Positions 24,794 through 33,347 are shown, numbered from the stretch's first letter. The stretch: 64,000 nucleotides of DNA from Nonomuraea sp. PA05 (GCF_008086045.1 NZ_VSEY01000042.1:1-64000), one strand, 5' to 3'. Program-made: numbers and translations. Notes: generated by a model not told the origin, from the letters alone.

Positions 24794-25958
24794 TTACTCG
24801 GCTGTGAGGCCCGCGTCGTTGAGCCGCTTGATGAAACTGGGCTTGCCCTGGTGCCGTTCGCGCAGACGGGTGAGGCGCTGGGTGAAGGTGGGGGTGTGAT
24901 CGTCGCGGATGGCCAGGGCGCGCAGGTCGCGGAGGAGTTCGACGGCCTGGTCGTATTCGCGGGGCTTCTTGGTGTCGATGGAGGCTTCCACCACGTCCCA
25001 CGCGGCGTCGAGGTTCTGGGCGAGCCGGTTCAGGCGCAGTTCCCTGGCCTGCCGCTTCTCTTGCTCCCTGCGGGCCTGCTCTTCGGCGCGCCGGGCCGCC
25101 TCCTGCTGCTCGCGGCTGTGACGGCGGGCGGCGGCGGCGTCCAGCAGCTCGGCGACCGTCCGCCCTGTCTCCACCTCCTGGCCGGTGATGCCACCGCCGA
25201 ACTCGCGCAGCAGTTCCCACCGAACCTTCGCGCCGTCTTCCTCGATCACCCGCAAAGGCAGCGCGTCCTTGCGCTTGGCGGACAGAGCGCCGATCCAGGC
25301 GGCCAGGGCCTTTTGATCGTGCTGTACGGGTTGCACCGGAGCGCTGGCCTCGGCGGCTGCCGCGAGCAGGTCGTCGTCCAGGCGCAGAAAGTCGGCCAGG
25401 GCCCGTTGTGGTGCGCTGAGCGAGCCTAATCCGGGTGGGATGGGCGGCTCGAGTTCGTCCTCCTCCTCGTAGTCGAAGGCGTCCTCGTCACGCTCCCAGC
25501 TCCCGTACGCCGACAGCCAGGCAAGATAGAGCGGCCGCAGGTCACCGGCGGCCAGTTCGGCGCGGATGCCGACGATCGCCGACAGGGAGCGTTCGACGTC
25601 GTCTTCCCAGGACTCCTCCTCCGCCTCGCTGGTGAAGTCGAGGATGAGGTGGCCGCCGCTGGTCCAGGTGCTGACCTGCTCGCCGACGCGGTAGCGTTCG
25701 GCTTGCTTGGGGTCGAGCACGGCCTTGGGCAGGCGCAGCATGATGCGGTGGGTGCCCCAGTTGGCCAGATACAGGTGGGCGTCGTAGTAACGCTCCATCA
25801 GGCGGGACGGGTCTCCGTGGAAGTCGCCCCAGTGGTACTCGTTGGTGAAGCTGCTTGCGGTGATGTGGGCCCGGGTGGACAGGGCGCACCTCGGCCTGCT
25901 GCTGGTCGGTGAGCGGCCGGTCGATGGCCAGGAACTCGTAGTACTGGTACTCGCTCAC
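24794..25958 (-). pseudogene. Frameshifted EYQYYEF-type conserved protein
   Basis: The gene starts at GTG 25958 (SEYQYYEFLAIDRPLTDQQQ then AEVR) and then loses frame near 25882. After one base is removed it continues LSTRAHITASSFTNEYHWGD, FHGDPSRLMERYYDAHLYLA and on to a stop at 24794 (about 388 residues in all). The 334-residue downstream frame from 25798 is otherwise intact, with an acidic middle and a long charged coiled coil (SREQQEAARRAEEQARREQE). This is a widespread actinobacterial family of unknown function, usually next to a helicase- or SWIM-type gene. A single extra C in GCGCCC is enough to break it, so sequencing error is possible. Confidence 0.8.
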
Positions 25959-25962
25959 GCTC

Positions 25963-26067
25963 TCACTCGATCCAGCGTCCGAACGCGCCGGTCCCCTCGG
26001 CTCCGGCCGATGACGGGTCGGGCAGCAGCACGTCGAGGATGCCGATCGCCGGCTGGATCGTCAGGGG
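25963..26067 (-). pseudogene. C-terminal remnant of the upstream partner gene
   Basis: A frame ending at TGA 25963 reads LTIQPAIGILDVLLPDPSSA and GTGAFGRWIE, stopping five bases before the GTG of the EYQYYEF gene. This spacing and the tail look like the end of a coupled upstream partner gene. Everything before it is gone, replaced by the VapC remnant region. Identity of the lost gene is uncertain. Confidence 0.4.
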
Positions 26068-26138
26068 GCCGAGTCACAGGAGCACACGATACTCCTGCGG
26101 GAATCCCTGTGATCACCTTGGCGAGGGCTGCTGGACCG

Positions 26139-26350
26139 TCAAGGCTGCGCGGGGGTGATGTCAGTGTGCGGGAAGTCCTCGTCTTTGAAAGAGCAGGGGC
26201 TGGTCGAGGGCGTAGGCGATGCAGTTGCCCATGTTGAGCTTGCCCTTGGAGTTGTTGCCCTTGCCGTAGGTCTGGTACGCCCGGCGCGCGATCCTGGCCT
26301 GATGGGGCGTTCGGCTCGACCATGAGGCCCACCATCTCATTGATGAGCGG
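26139..26350 (-). pseudogene. vapC: VapC-type PIN-domain toxin remnant
   Basis: In pieces on the minus strand: INEMVGLMVEPN, then ARIARRAYQTYGKGNNSKG, LNMGNCIAYALDQPLLF and, after a frame shift, KDEDFPHTDITPAQP to TGA 26139. ARxAYxxYGKG, LNxGNC(I/F)AYAL and LLFKxxDFxxTDI are C-terminal motifs of VapC RNases; the Asn/Asp-Cys-Ala-Tyr-Ala block holds the third metal-binding acid, here Asn. Two frame breaks and no N-terminus or VapB antitoxin are present, so it is inactive. Confidence 0.75.
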
Positions 26351-26473
26351 TCGACAACTCCCCAGCTATGCCGCCGAACTCGCCAGCATTTCGATTCTTA
26401 TCGGATGCCACCGGCGACGCTATTCCCTGGAGGGAATCGCGGCACCGCAGGCCGGGGCTGCATGCTGCAGCGC

Positions 26474-26863
26474 ATGAACAACCAACTCGATGTGAAGCTA
26501 TGGGCTGACCGTTATGTCGCCCAGTGGAACGAGTCCGATCCGGACAGGCGGAGCGCGCTCATCCGTACGCTGTGGGCCGCCGACGGAACCCAGGTACTGG
26601 TCAACCCGCCCCAGGAAATCCACGACGCCGCGGTTGCCCTCGCGTTCCCGGTGCCGCCGCTGGAGGCCCGCGGGCACGACGCCTTGAACGCCAGGGTAGC
26701 CCGTGCCTATGAGACGTTCGTGTTGCTGCCCAACGTGCTCGGCGTCCGCTGGTCAATGGTATCGACCAGCACGGGGCAGGCCGTCGGCGGCGGCCTGGAC
26801 ATCCTCGCTCTGGACGGCGATGGTCGGCTCCGCACTGACCACCAGTTCATCGGGGTGAGCTGA
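26474..26863 (+). CDS. NTF2-like / SnoaL-type protein
   Basis: 129 residues from ATG 26474. VKLWADRYVAQWNESDPDRR, LIRTLWAADGTQVL and VLGVRWSMV follow the alpha+beta barrel pattern of NTF2-like (SnoaL) proteins that bind or isomerise small hydrophobic molecules. No catalytic residue can be assigned. The stop overlaps the next start (TGATG at 26861-26865), so it is coupled to the cupin gene. CATGCT seven bases upstream of the ATG may be a leaderless -10. Confidence 0.8.
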   Translation: MNNQLDVKLWADRYVAQWNESDPDRRSALIRTLWAADGTQVLVNPPQEIHDAAVALAFPVPPLEARGHDALNARVARAYETFVLLPNVLGVRWSMVSTSTGQAVGGGLDILALDGDGRLRTDHQFIGVS

Positions 26864-27222
26864 TGCGCTACACCAGAATTGCCCGCACTGAGGACGGCGG
26901 ATCGGCGTTCGAGGACGGCCAGATCGCGCTCGAACACCGGCATGTCGCCGATGGGGTGCCCGCCATGGCAGTCGGCATGATGCAGTCCGGCGGCGGCGCG
27001 CAGTTCTTGCGCAGCGCCGCGTTCGACAGCACCTCACATCCGGCGCCACGCGAGCAGTGGGTGGTGATGCTGCGCGGGATGATCGAGGTAACGGTCAGCG
27101 ACGGCAGCCGGCGCCGCTTCGGCCCTGGCGACCTGGTGCTTGCCGCAGACACCACGGGAATGGGGCACGTCACGACCGGCGTCGGCGACCCACCGTACGA
27201 GGCACTGTTCATCCCAGTCTGA
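26863..27222 (+). CDS. Cupin-domain protein
   Basis: 119 residues, start overlapping the upstream stop. EQWVVMLRGMIEVTVSDG and RRRFGPGDLVLAADTTGMGH are the two cupin motifs. The first lacks the usual HxH (HPAPREQW), while a histidine remains in the second, so metal binding is uncertain. Paired with the NTF2-like protein it may act on the same small molecule. It is followed by a broken TetR gene that may once have controlled the pair. Confidence 0.82.
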   Translation: MRYTRIARTEDGGSAFEDGQIALEHRHVADGVPAMAVGMMQSGGGAQFLRSAAFDSTSHPAPREQWVVMLRGMIEVTVSDGSRRRFGPGDLVLAADTTGMGHVTTGVGDPPYEALFIPV

Positions 27223-27317
27223 CCGGCACATACGGCCCAAGCCGAAAGGCGATGGGTACGGCTTCTCCTGAGTGGTGCGACACGAAGTCTCGGTGCGCTG
27301 GACTTCCGGTCCGGCTT

Positions 27318-27710
27318 GTCGCGTCTGAACGTGACCGCCCGCGCAGGAAGCGCAGCGAGGAGAGCCGGCTCGCGATCCTGACCGCAGCCTGACGATCGAG
27401 GGCATCGCGGCCCGCTCCGGCACCGGCAAACAGACCATCTACCGCTGGTGGCCGTCCAAGGCCGACGTGCTGATGGACGCGATGGCCATCAAGGCCGGCC
27501 TGTTCATCCCGATCCCCGACACGGGTCGCTACGCCGCCGACCTGCGGGCCTTCCTGGGCGCCGGTCTCGCGCCGGCCCGCCGGCCTGCGCGCTCTCATAG
27601 CCGAGGCGCAGATCGACCCCGCGTTCGGCGAACGCGTCCACGCGTCGTTCCTACTGCCGCGCCGCGAGGCGCTCGGCGTTGTCCTGAGCCGCGCCGTGTC
27701 CCGAGGATGA
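27318..27710 (+). pseudogene. Broken TetR-family regulator
   Basis: Pieces in different frames: ERDRPRRKRSEESRLAILTA runs into TGA at 27390; then LTIEGIAARSGTGKQTIYRW, WPSKADVLMDAMAIKAG and YAADLRAFL; then, after another shift, LRALIAEAQIDPAFGERVHA to TGA 27708. The HTH region lacks about 12 residues between helix 1 and helix 2. A deletion plus a second frame break make a functional regulator unlikely. Confidence 0.85.
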
Positions 27711-27812
27711 GGCCCGCTGTTGGCGGTGTCGAGGAGAACCCGTCGCCCATGACGGGAGAAGTGCGGGGGGCCGCTGTTGCGGGTTCGCGCGCGGGGAGGT
27801 GGGAAGCCGTCA

Positions 27813-28574
27813 TCAGTGGATGTGGGAGCCGCCGTTGACGTCGTAGGTGGCTCCGGTGATGTAGCCGGACTCCTCCCTGCACAGGTAGGCGATGAGATCG
27901 GCGACGTCCTCCACCCGGCCGGTGCGTCCCGCCGGGATCGCCTCCAGGAGCCGCGCCCTGTGCTCCTCGTCCAGGGCGCCGCCGGTGATGTCGGTGTCGA
28001 TCAGCCCGGGCGCGACGGCGTTGACCGTGACGCCGGCCGGCCCCAGCTCGCGGGCCAGCGCCCGGGCGAAGCCGAGCTGGGCTGCCTTGGCGGCGGAGTA
28101 GGCCACGCCGCCGAAGACGCCGCCGCCGCGCTCGGCCGACACCGACGACAGGAAGACGATCCGCCCGAAGCCGCGCCCGGCCATGCCGGCGGCGACGCGG
28201 CGGGTGATGTTGTAGGCGCCGCGCACGTTGACGGCGAAGATGCGGTCCCATTCCGCCCCCGTGACCTGGAGGAATGGGACGGGTGAGGTGATGCCGGCGT
28301 TGTTGACAAGGGCCCCGGCGGGCGGCGCGGCGCTGTCGAGGTAGGCCAGCGCGGCCTTGACGGAGCTCTCGTCGGTGACGTCGCAGCCCAGGCCGAACGC
28401 CTGGACGCCGTGGCGGTGCGCGACCTGGTCAGCGCTCTCCTTGGCGCCGGCTTCGTCCAGGTCGAGGACGGCGAGGTGCCAGCCGGCGGCGGCCAGGGCG
28501 TGGGCGGTGGCGCGGCCGATGCCGCGCGTGGAGCCCGCGCCGGTGACGATGGCGGTCCGATCGGTGATGGGCAT
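27813..28574 (-). CDS. Classical SDR oxidoreductase (FabG-like)
   Basis: 253 residues. AIVTGAGSTRGIGRA is the TGxxxGxG cofactor loop, LVNNAGIT the NAG motif and FLSSVSAERG ... YSAAKAAQ the Ser-Tyr-Lys catalytic set. APGLIDTDIT and the C-terminal GATYDVNGGSHIH complete the fold. It is last of a four-gene run (transporter, two transketolase halves, SDR) on the same strand, 17 bases after the transketolase C-subunit, so it likely oxidises or reduces the sugar or polyol handled by that operon. Confidence 0.9.
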   Translation of the reverse strand: MPITDRTAIVTGAGSTRGIGRATAHALAAAGWHLAVLDLDEAGAKESADQVAHRHGVQAFGLGCDVTDESSVKAALAYLDSAAPPAGALVNNAGITSPVPFLQVTGAEWDRIFAVNVRGAYNITRRVAAGMAGRGFGRIVFLSSVSAERGGGVFGGVAYSAAKAAQLGFARALARELGPAGVTVNAVAPGLIDTDITGGALDEEHRARLLEAIPAGRTGRVEDVADLIAYLCREESGYITGATYDVNGGSHIH

Positions 28575-28591
28575 GAAGGTTCCCCCGAGGG

Positions 28592-29584
28592 TCAGGAGCG
28601 GGCCAGTTCGGCCCGGATGGTGGTGATGACGGCGCCGGTCGAGAGCCCGTACCTGTCATGCAGGGTGGGCAAGGCGCCGGCGGCCAGAAACTCGTCGGGC
28701 AGGCCGATGGGGACGATGCGGGTGCCCGCACCCGCGTAGGCCAAGGTGGCGGCGACGGATTCGGCGAGCCCGCCGATCACGCTGTGGTTCTCCAGCGTGA
28801 CGACGAGCCGGTCGGGACGCGCCGCGCGCAGGATGGCCTCGGTGTCGAGGGGCTTGATGGTCGGCACGTGCAGGACGGCCGCGTCGATGCGGTCGGCCTC
28901 CAGCCGGGCGGCGGCCTGCAGCGCGCGCATGGTCATCAGCCCGGTCGAGATGAGGACGACGTCCCGCCCGGTACGCAACTCGGCGGCCTTGCCCAGCTCG
29001 AAGCGGTAGTCGTACTCGTCCAGGATCCTGGGCACGGCGCCGCGCAGGAGCCGTAGGTAGGTGGGGCCGGAGGTGGCGGCGAGGGCGGGGACGGCCTGTT
29101 CGATGTCCACGGCATCGCACGGGTCGACGATCGTCAGGTTGGGGCAGCCACGCAGGATGGCCAGGTCTTCGGTGGCCTGATGGCTGGGCCCGTAGCCGGT
29201 GGTGAGGCCGGGCAGGGCGCCGACGACGTTGACGTTGAGGCGGGGTTCGGCGATGTCCAGGCAGAGAAAGTCGTAGGCGCGGCGGGTGGCGAACACCGAG
29301 TAGGTCGAGGCGAACGGCACCAGCCCGGCCTCGGCCAGCCCGGCGGCGGCGCCGAGCATCGCCTGCTCGGCCATGCCCATCTGGAAGAACCGTCCCGGGT
29401 GGGCGTCCCGGAAGACATGCATGTCCGTATATTTCGCGAGATCGGCGGACAGGCCGACGATCTCCGGCCGCTGCTCGGCCAGGCGGGCCAGCGCGTGCCC
29501 GAAGGGGGCCGGCGTGGTGCGCTGACCGGGGTCGGCGATCGATGCGATCATCGCCGACGTGGTGAGCCGCTTGGTCGTGGTCAT
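28592..29584 (-). CDS. Transketolase-like, C-terminal subunit
   Basis: 330 residues from ATG 29584, overlapping the stop of the N-subunit (ATGA). LSADLAKYTDMHVFRDAHPG and FFQMGMAEQAMLGAAAGLAE contain the catalytic glutamate of the pyrimidine-binding domain. GLTTGYGPSHQATEDLAILR and the C-terminal domain (LITTG-like VVLISTGLM, LENHSVIGGLAESVA) complete the half-enzyme. Split transketolases act as heterotetramers with thiamine diphosphate; the substrate is not evident. The context (transporter, SDR, GntR) suggests catabolism of an imported sugar or acid. Confidence 0.92.
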   Translation of the reverse strand: MTTTKRLTTSAMIASIADPGQRTTPAPFGHALARLAEQRPEIVGLSADLAKYTDMHVFRDAHPGRFFQMGMAEQAMLGAAAGLAEAGLVPFASTYSVFATRRAYDFLCLDIAEPRLNVNVVGALPGLTTGYGPSHQATEDLAILRGCPNLTIVDPCDAVDIEQAVPALAATSGPTYLRLLRGAVPRILDEYDYRFELGKAAELRTGRDVVLISTGLMTMRALQAAARLEADRIDAAVLHVPTIKPLDTEAILRAARPDRLVVTLENHSVIGGLAESVAATLAYAGAGTRIVPIGLPDEFLAAGALPTLHDRYGLSTGAVITTIRAELARS

Positions 29585-30429
29585 CGGCGCGAGCCCTCCT
29601 CCAACTGATCGCGGGCGATCTGCCATTCGTGCTCTTCCACCCGCATGAAGTGCGCCTTGTCGCGGTTCTCCAGCAGCGGCACCCCACGTCCGATACGGGT
29701 GTCGCAGATCAGCACGGACGGCGCGTCGCGATGCTCCCGCAGCCGCTCGAACGCGGACAGCAGCGCGGCTATGTCGTTGCCGTCGACCCGCAGCGCGTGC
29801 CAGCCGAAGGCGCGCCACTTGTCGGCCACCGGCTCGGTACGCAGGACGCCCGCGGTGGCCCCGTCCGCCTGCAGCCCGTTGACGTCGACGATCGCCGTCA
29901 CGTTGCCCAGCCCGTGATGCGCGCAGGCCAGGGCGGCCTCCCAGGTGGAGCCCTCATCCAGCTCGCCGTCCGACAGCAGGTTGTACACGCGAGCCGGGTT
30001 GCCGGTGTGCCGCAGCCCGAGCGCCAGGCCGCAGGCCACCGCCAGCCCGTGCCCGAGCGAGCCGCCGGAGATCTCCACGCCGGGCGTGTAGGAGGCCATG
30101 GCCGACATGGGCAGCCGAGAGTCGTCGCTGCCGTACGTCCGCAGCTCCTCCACGGGAATGACCCCGGCTTCGGCCAGTGCGGCGTACAGGGCGATGGCGT
30201 AGTGGCCGATCGACAGCAGGAACCGGTCCCGTTCCGGCCGGCGAGGGTCGTCCGGGCGGTGCCGCAGCTGGCTGCCGTAGACGACGGCGAGGACGTCCGC
30301 GACGCCCAGGGCCTGGCCGATGTAGCCCTGCCCTTGCACCTCGGCCATCTGAAGCGCGTACCGGCGGATCCGGTGAGCGGCTGCACGCAGCCGCTGCTCC
30401 TCTGTAGTGACGGTGGACGATGAGGTCAC
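29581..30429 (-). CDS. Transketolase-like, N-terminal subunit
   Basis: 282 residues from GTG 30429, overlapping the transporter stop (GTGA). The thiamine-diphosphate-binding domain is recognised by FLLSIGHYAIALYAAL, ISGGSLGHGLAVACGLALGL and the GDGxxN-like motif LLSDGELDEGSTWEAAL ... AIVDVNGLQADG. Together with the next gene it rebuilds one transketolase, each half carrying part of the active site. Gene order and double overlaps indicate fixed stoichiometry. Confidence 0.92.
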   Translation of the reverse strand: MTSSSTVTTEEQRLRAAAHRIRRYALQMAEVQGQGYIGQALGVADVLAVVYGSQLRHRPDDPRRPERDRFLLSIGHYAIALYAALAEAGVIPVEELRTYGSDDSRLPMSAMASYTPGVEISGGSLGHGLAVACGLALGLRHTGNPARVYNLLSDGELDEGSTWEAALACAHHGLGNVTAIVDVNGLQADGATAGVLRTEPVADKWRAFGWHALRVDGNDIAALLSAFERLREHRDAPSVLICDTRIGRGVPLLENRDKAHFMRVEEHEWQIARDQLEEGSRR

Positions 30430-31805
30430 CGCGCCGTCCTCCCTTCTTCGGTGTTCGTCGCGAGCTCCAGCGCCGCCACCCTCGCGCGCTCGTCCGGGCC
30501 CCAGGTCTCCCGAGTCACCAGCGTGGCGAACAAACCCAGCAGCCCGTACGCGCTGACCAGCGCGGCGGGGCCGATCCAGCCGAACGACGCGTACAGGGCC
30601 GTGGCCAGCAACGGCGTGAACCCGGAGACGACCGCGGAGAGCTGGTAGGCCAGCGACGCCCCGCTCGTGCGGGTCCTGGCCGCGAACAGCTCCGAGAACC
30701 ACGCTCCCTGCACCCCGGCCAGCGAGTTCTGGCAGACCGCGTAGCTGATGACGAACGCCACCACGATCCACGCCGCCGCGCCCGTGTTGACCATCAGGAA
30801 CATCGGAACGCCCCAGACCAGCGTGATCGCGGTGCCCAGCAGGTACACCGGCCGGCGCCCGATCTTGTCGGTCAGCGCGCCCCAGAGCGTGGTGGCGGCG
30901 ATGCCGATCCCGGCCGCCAGCATCAGCCCGGCCAGGGTGACGGACCTGTCGGCCAGCTTCTCGCTCGTCAGGTAGGACAGCATGAAGGTCACCGTGACGG
31001 CGTAGCCGGCGGTCTCGGTGATGCGCAGGCAGAAGGCGCGCAGCACGTTGCGCCAGTCGTCCCGCAGCACCTGCAGCAGCGGGTTCTTGACGATCTCGCC
31101 GCCTTCCTTCAGCTCCTCGAACTCCGGCGACTCCTCGATCTTGAGCCGGATGACGATGCCGACCACGATCAGCACCACGCTGAGCAGGAACGGCACTCGC
31201 CAGGCCCACTGCTCGCCGAGCGGGACGCTGATCAGGAAGGCCAGGTTGGCCAGCAGCAGACCGACCGGGAAGCCAGCCTGGGTGATGCCGGTGTACAGGC
31301 CGCGTCGCCGCCAGGGCGCGTGCTCGAAGCACATCAGGATCGCGCCGCCCCACTCGGCGCCGAAGGCCAGCCCCTGCACCACCCGCACGGCGACCAGGAG
31401 GACCCCCGCCCAGATCCCCACCTGCTGGTACGTCGGCAGCACCCCGATGAGCACCGTCGCGACGCCCATCAGCAGCAACGAGCCGACCAGCACGGGTTTG
31501 CGCCCGATCTTGTCACCGAGGTAGCCACCGATGATCCCGCCGAGCGGCCGCACTGCGAACCCGATGCCCAGAGTCGCGAACGAGAGCAGCGTTCCCGACA
31601 GTGGATCGCTCGCCGGGAAGAAGACGTCGTTGAAGTACAGGGCGGCGGCGGTGCCGAAGCCGATGAAGTCGTAGGTCTCGATCGTGGCGCCGATCGAGGT
31701 GCCGACGGCGACCTTCTTCTTCTCCGGCGTGCCGTCGATCGGATGCCGTGGATGGAGATGCGTGTCAGCCATGGAGTGCTCCAGGGGGTGGGTGGGGAGG
31801 GTCAT
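30426..31805 (-). CDS. Metabolite:H+ symporter, MHS family of MFS
   Basis: 459 residues from ATG 31805 (gaggac upstream); ATG 31772, with GGAG seven bases before it, is an equally good start. Twelve helices. VGTSIGATIETYDFIGFGTA, YLGDKIGRKPVLVGSLLLMG (motif A) and RVVQGLAFGAEWGGAILM are hallmark MHS/ShiA-ProP motifs. Import of an organic acid, polyol or similar is expected. It is the first gene of the operon and its promoter carries two identical 12-bp palindromes, making it the direct target of the divergent GntR regulator. Confidence 0.92.
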   Translation of the reverse strand: MTLPTHPLEHSMADTHLHPRHPIDGTPEKKKVAVGTSIGATIETYDFIGFGTAAALYFNDVFFPASDPLSGTLLSFATLGIGFAVRPLGGIIGGYLGDKIGRKPVLVGSLLLMGVATVLIGVLPTYQQVGIWAGVLLVAVRVVQGLAFGAEWGGAILMCFEHAPWRRRGLYTGITQAGFPVGLLLANLAFLISVPLGEQWAWRVPFLLSVVLIVVGIVIRLKIEESPEFEELKEGGEIVKNPLLQVLRDDWRNVLRAFCLRITETAGYAVTVTFMLSYLTSEKLADRSVTLAGLMLAAGIGIAATTLWGALTDKIGRRPVYLLGTAITLVWGVPMFLMVNTGAAAWIVVAFVISYAVCQNSLAGVQGAWFSELFAARTRTSGASLAYQLSAVVSGFTPLLATALYASFGWIGPAALVSAYGLLGLFATLVTRETWGPDERARVAALELATNTEEGRTAR

Positions 31806-31833
31806 GGCCCGTCCTCACGTCGGCTAACTGCCA

Positions 31834-31845
31834 ACTGTTAACAGT
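31834..31845. promoter_or_regulatory. GntR operator, site 1 (ACTGTTAACAGT)
   Basis: Perfect 12-bp palindrome in the divergent region between the transporter operon and the FCD-GntR gene. An identical copy with the same CG flank lies at 31901-31912 (67 bp centre to centre). The core TGTTAACA resembles the TnGTnnnACnA-type half-sites of FCD-family regulators. Confidence 0.8.
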
Positions 31846-31900
31846 CGGTTGTATGACTGTGGACACCAGCATGGCCTCCTGTCAAGGGAGGATCGATTGA

Positions 31901-31912
31901 ACTGTTAACAGT
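31901..31912. promoter_or_regulatory. GntR operator, site 2 (ACTGTTAACAGT)
   Basis: Identical to site 1 and nearer the GntR gene, so it could mediate autoregulation while site 1 covers the transporter promoter. On the minus strand TTGACA at 31880-31885 lies between the two sites and may be the -35 of the operon. Confidence 0.8.
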
Positions 31913-31968
31913 CGCCACTCGCGCGGCCCCGCATTACGATGGGCACGTCAGCGACCGAAGGAGCGTGC

Positions 31969-32625
31969 GTGACCAGCGTCGAACCTCTCCCCAGTCTCGA
32001 CCGCAGCACCCTGCGCGAACGCGCGCTCCAGGCCCTGCGGTCGGCGATCACCTCCGGCCAGTACCGGCCCGGTGACCACCTCGGAGAGGTCGAACTCGCC
32101 GCCCGTCTGGGCATCAGCCGGGGCACCGTCCGCGAGGCCCTGCGCCACCTGCAACAGGAAGGCCTCGTCACCCCAGGCCATCGCGGCATGCTCCGGGTCA
32201 ACACCCTGACTGCCAAGGAGATCCGGGGCCTCTACCAGGTGCGGGCCGCCCTTGAAGGGCTCGCGGTGGCGACCGTCATCAACTCTCCGAACCGCGACGC
32301 CGCCGTCCGGACGCTCCGCTCGGCCCTGTCCCGGCTCTCCGCCGACCACGCCGGCCTTCCCGAGCGCGTCGCTGCCGACCTGGGTTTCCATCTGCTGCTG
32401 TGTGAACTCGCCGACAATCCCATGCTGGTGGAGTCGTGGAAACACCTGGAAGGGCGCATCCGGGTCGCGATCATGAGCCACGACGCCGCTCAGCTACCGG
32501 AGATCATGTCTCATGACCGGCACGCGCCCATCCTGGAGGCGATCGAGCGGGGTGACGTGGCCGCCGCGGTCCAGGTGGTCGAAGACCACATGGCCGCCGC
32601 CGCCAAACTCTACGCCGGCGTGTGA
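31969..32625 (+). CDS. GntR-family regulator, FCD (FadR-like) subfamily
   Basis: 218 residues from GTG 31969, chosen for gaaggag five bases upstream; a longer frame from 31939 is less likely. The winged HTH (ALRSAITSGQYRPGDHLGEV, LAARLGISRGTVREALRHLQ) is followed by the all-helical FCD domain (IRGLYQVRAALEGLAVATV, DLGFHLLLCELADNPML, HAPILEAIERGDVAAAVQVV then H). The D-x3-H and late His positions match the metal/ligand site of FCD proteins. It is divergent from the MHS-transketolase-SDR operon and probably represses it in the absence of a carboxylate or sugar-acid ligand. Confidence 0.93.
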   Translation: MTSVEPLPSLDRSTLRERALQALRSAITSGQYRPGDHLGEVELAARLGISRGTVREALRHLQQEGLVTPGHRGMLRVNTLTAKEIRGLYQVRAALEGLAVATVINSPNRDAAVRTLRSALSRLSADHAGLPERVAADLGFHLLLCELADNPMLVESWKHLEGRIRVAIMSHDAAQLPEIMSHDRHAPILEAIERGDVAAAVQVVEDHMAAAAKLYAGV

Positions 32626-32764
32626 TCCAGCAAGAGATCATCAGCGGACGGAGGGTGTGCTGGACCTGGCTGATCCTCGCCGTCTGCACCCAACTCCGGC
32701 CGGCCCGTCCTTGGAAGGAGCCGGAAATCCGTTACCCCACGTCCTCGACGCACAGGTCTGCAGA

Positions 32765-33078
32765 TCAAGCTCGCTCCTTGCGATGAGTCGTCGCGACGGC
32801 CAGGGCCATCGGCGGCGCGGTCATGACGGCCGTCGCCGCGAGCGCGACCCAGGTGGCCGCGTCGGGCTGGATCAGCGACTGGCCGCGCAGTGCCTGCCAG
32901 GCGGTGATGGTGAACACCGCGCTGTAGCCCAGGATGACGACTCCGGTGAGCTGGGCGCGTACGCGTTCATGGCGCAAGAACCCGATCCGGCCGCGAGGGC
33001 GGTGAGAAGCAGCACCGTGAGCACGAACACCTGGATCGAGTGCAGGCCGATGACGTGCGGACGAGCATGAAATTGGCC
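32765..33078 (-). pseudogene. Decayed membrane-protein gene, copy 2
   Basis: One frame reads GQFHARPHVIGLHSIQVFVL then TVLLLTALAA. After a missing base near 33003 the next frame gives RHERVRAQLTGVVILGYSAV, FTITAWQALRGQSLIQPD and ends ATTHRKERA at 32765. This is the same small membrane protein as at 9937-10150 but with different damage: here the central helix is intact and a single-base deletion breaks the frame. The N-terminal half is absent. It ends about 60 bases before the left end of the integrative element. Confidence 0.72.
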
Positions 33079-33135
33079 ATCTTCGCCTCGCGGAAGACGG
33101 CCGAGCGCCGAGAAAATGCAGGTCAAATGGGGTCT

Positions 33136-33186
33136 GGAGTGGTAGGGCGCCCGGGGCTCGAACCCGGAACCTACGGATTAAAAGTC
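33136..33186. repeat. attL: Left attachment site (tRNA-Lys 3' duplicate)
   Basis: 51 bases identical to 38530-38580, which is the 3' part of the intact tRNA-Lys gene plus six bases beyond its CCA end. After position 33186 the similarity collapses (gcagttctcaat against cgcagctctgcc), so this is not a tRNA gene but the duplicate left by site-specific integration. Confidence 0.93.
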
Positions 33187-33278
33187 GCAGTTCTCAATGT
33201 CGCCCACTATCGGATCGTGTCTTATTGTGTCACGGTGTCATCGGTTGTCCTTGCTCGAAATGCTCAGAAATGCCGATC

Positions 33279-33347
33279 GGTGTTATGTCGTTTCAGGTGC
33301 CGATGAGCAACCAGCGAGCAACCACAGCGTGGATAGCATCCCTTGAC
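33279..33347. repeat. Dispersed repeat, copy B, inside the element
   Basis: ggtgttatgtcgtttcagg, then tgccgatgagcaacc and agcatcccttgacc, match 24643-24702 with about five substitutions and an extra agcgagcaacc insertion. It lies in the 271-bp stretch between attL and the nuclease gene, which holds no gene. Repeated presence at 24.6 kb suggests a common mobile origin. Confidence 0.6.

Noticed and set aside
30420-31841. Plus-strand frame over the MHS transporter
   Set aside because: Antisense shadow: no domain, His/Gln/Arg-rich; the minus strand encodes a complete 12-helix transporter.
32640-33130. Reading the stretch before attL as part of the integrative element
   Set aside because: It lies outside the 51-bp repeat and consists of host-side membrane-gene remnant also found at 9.9 kb.
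33136-33210. Second tRNA-Lys gene
   Set aside because: Only the 3' 51 bases match; the 5' acceptor strand and D-arm are absent. It is the attachment-site duplicate.
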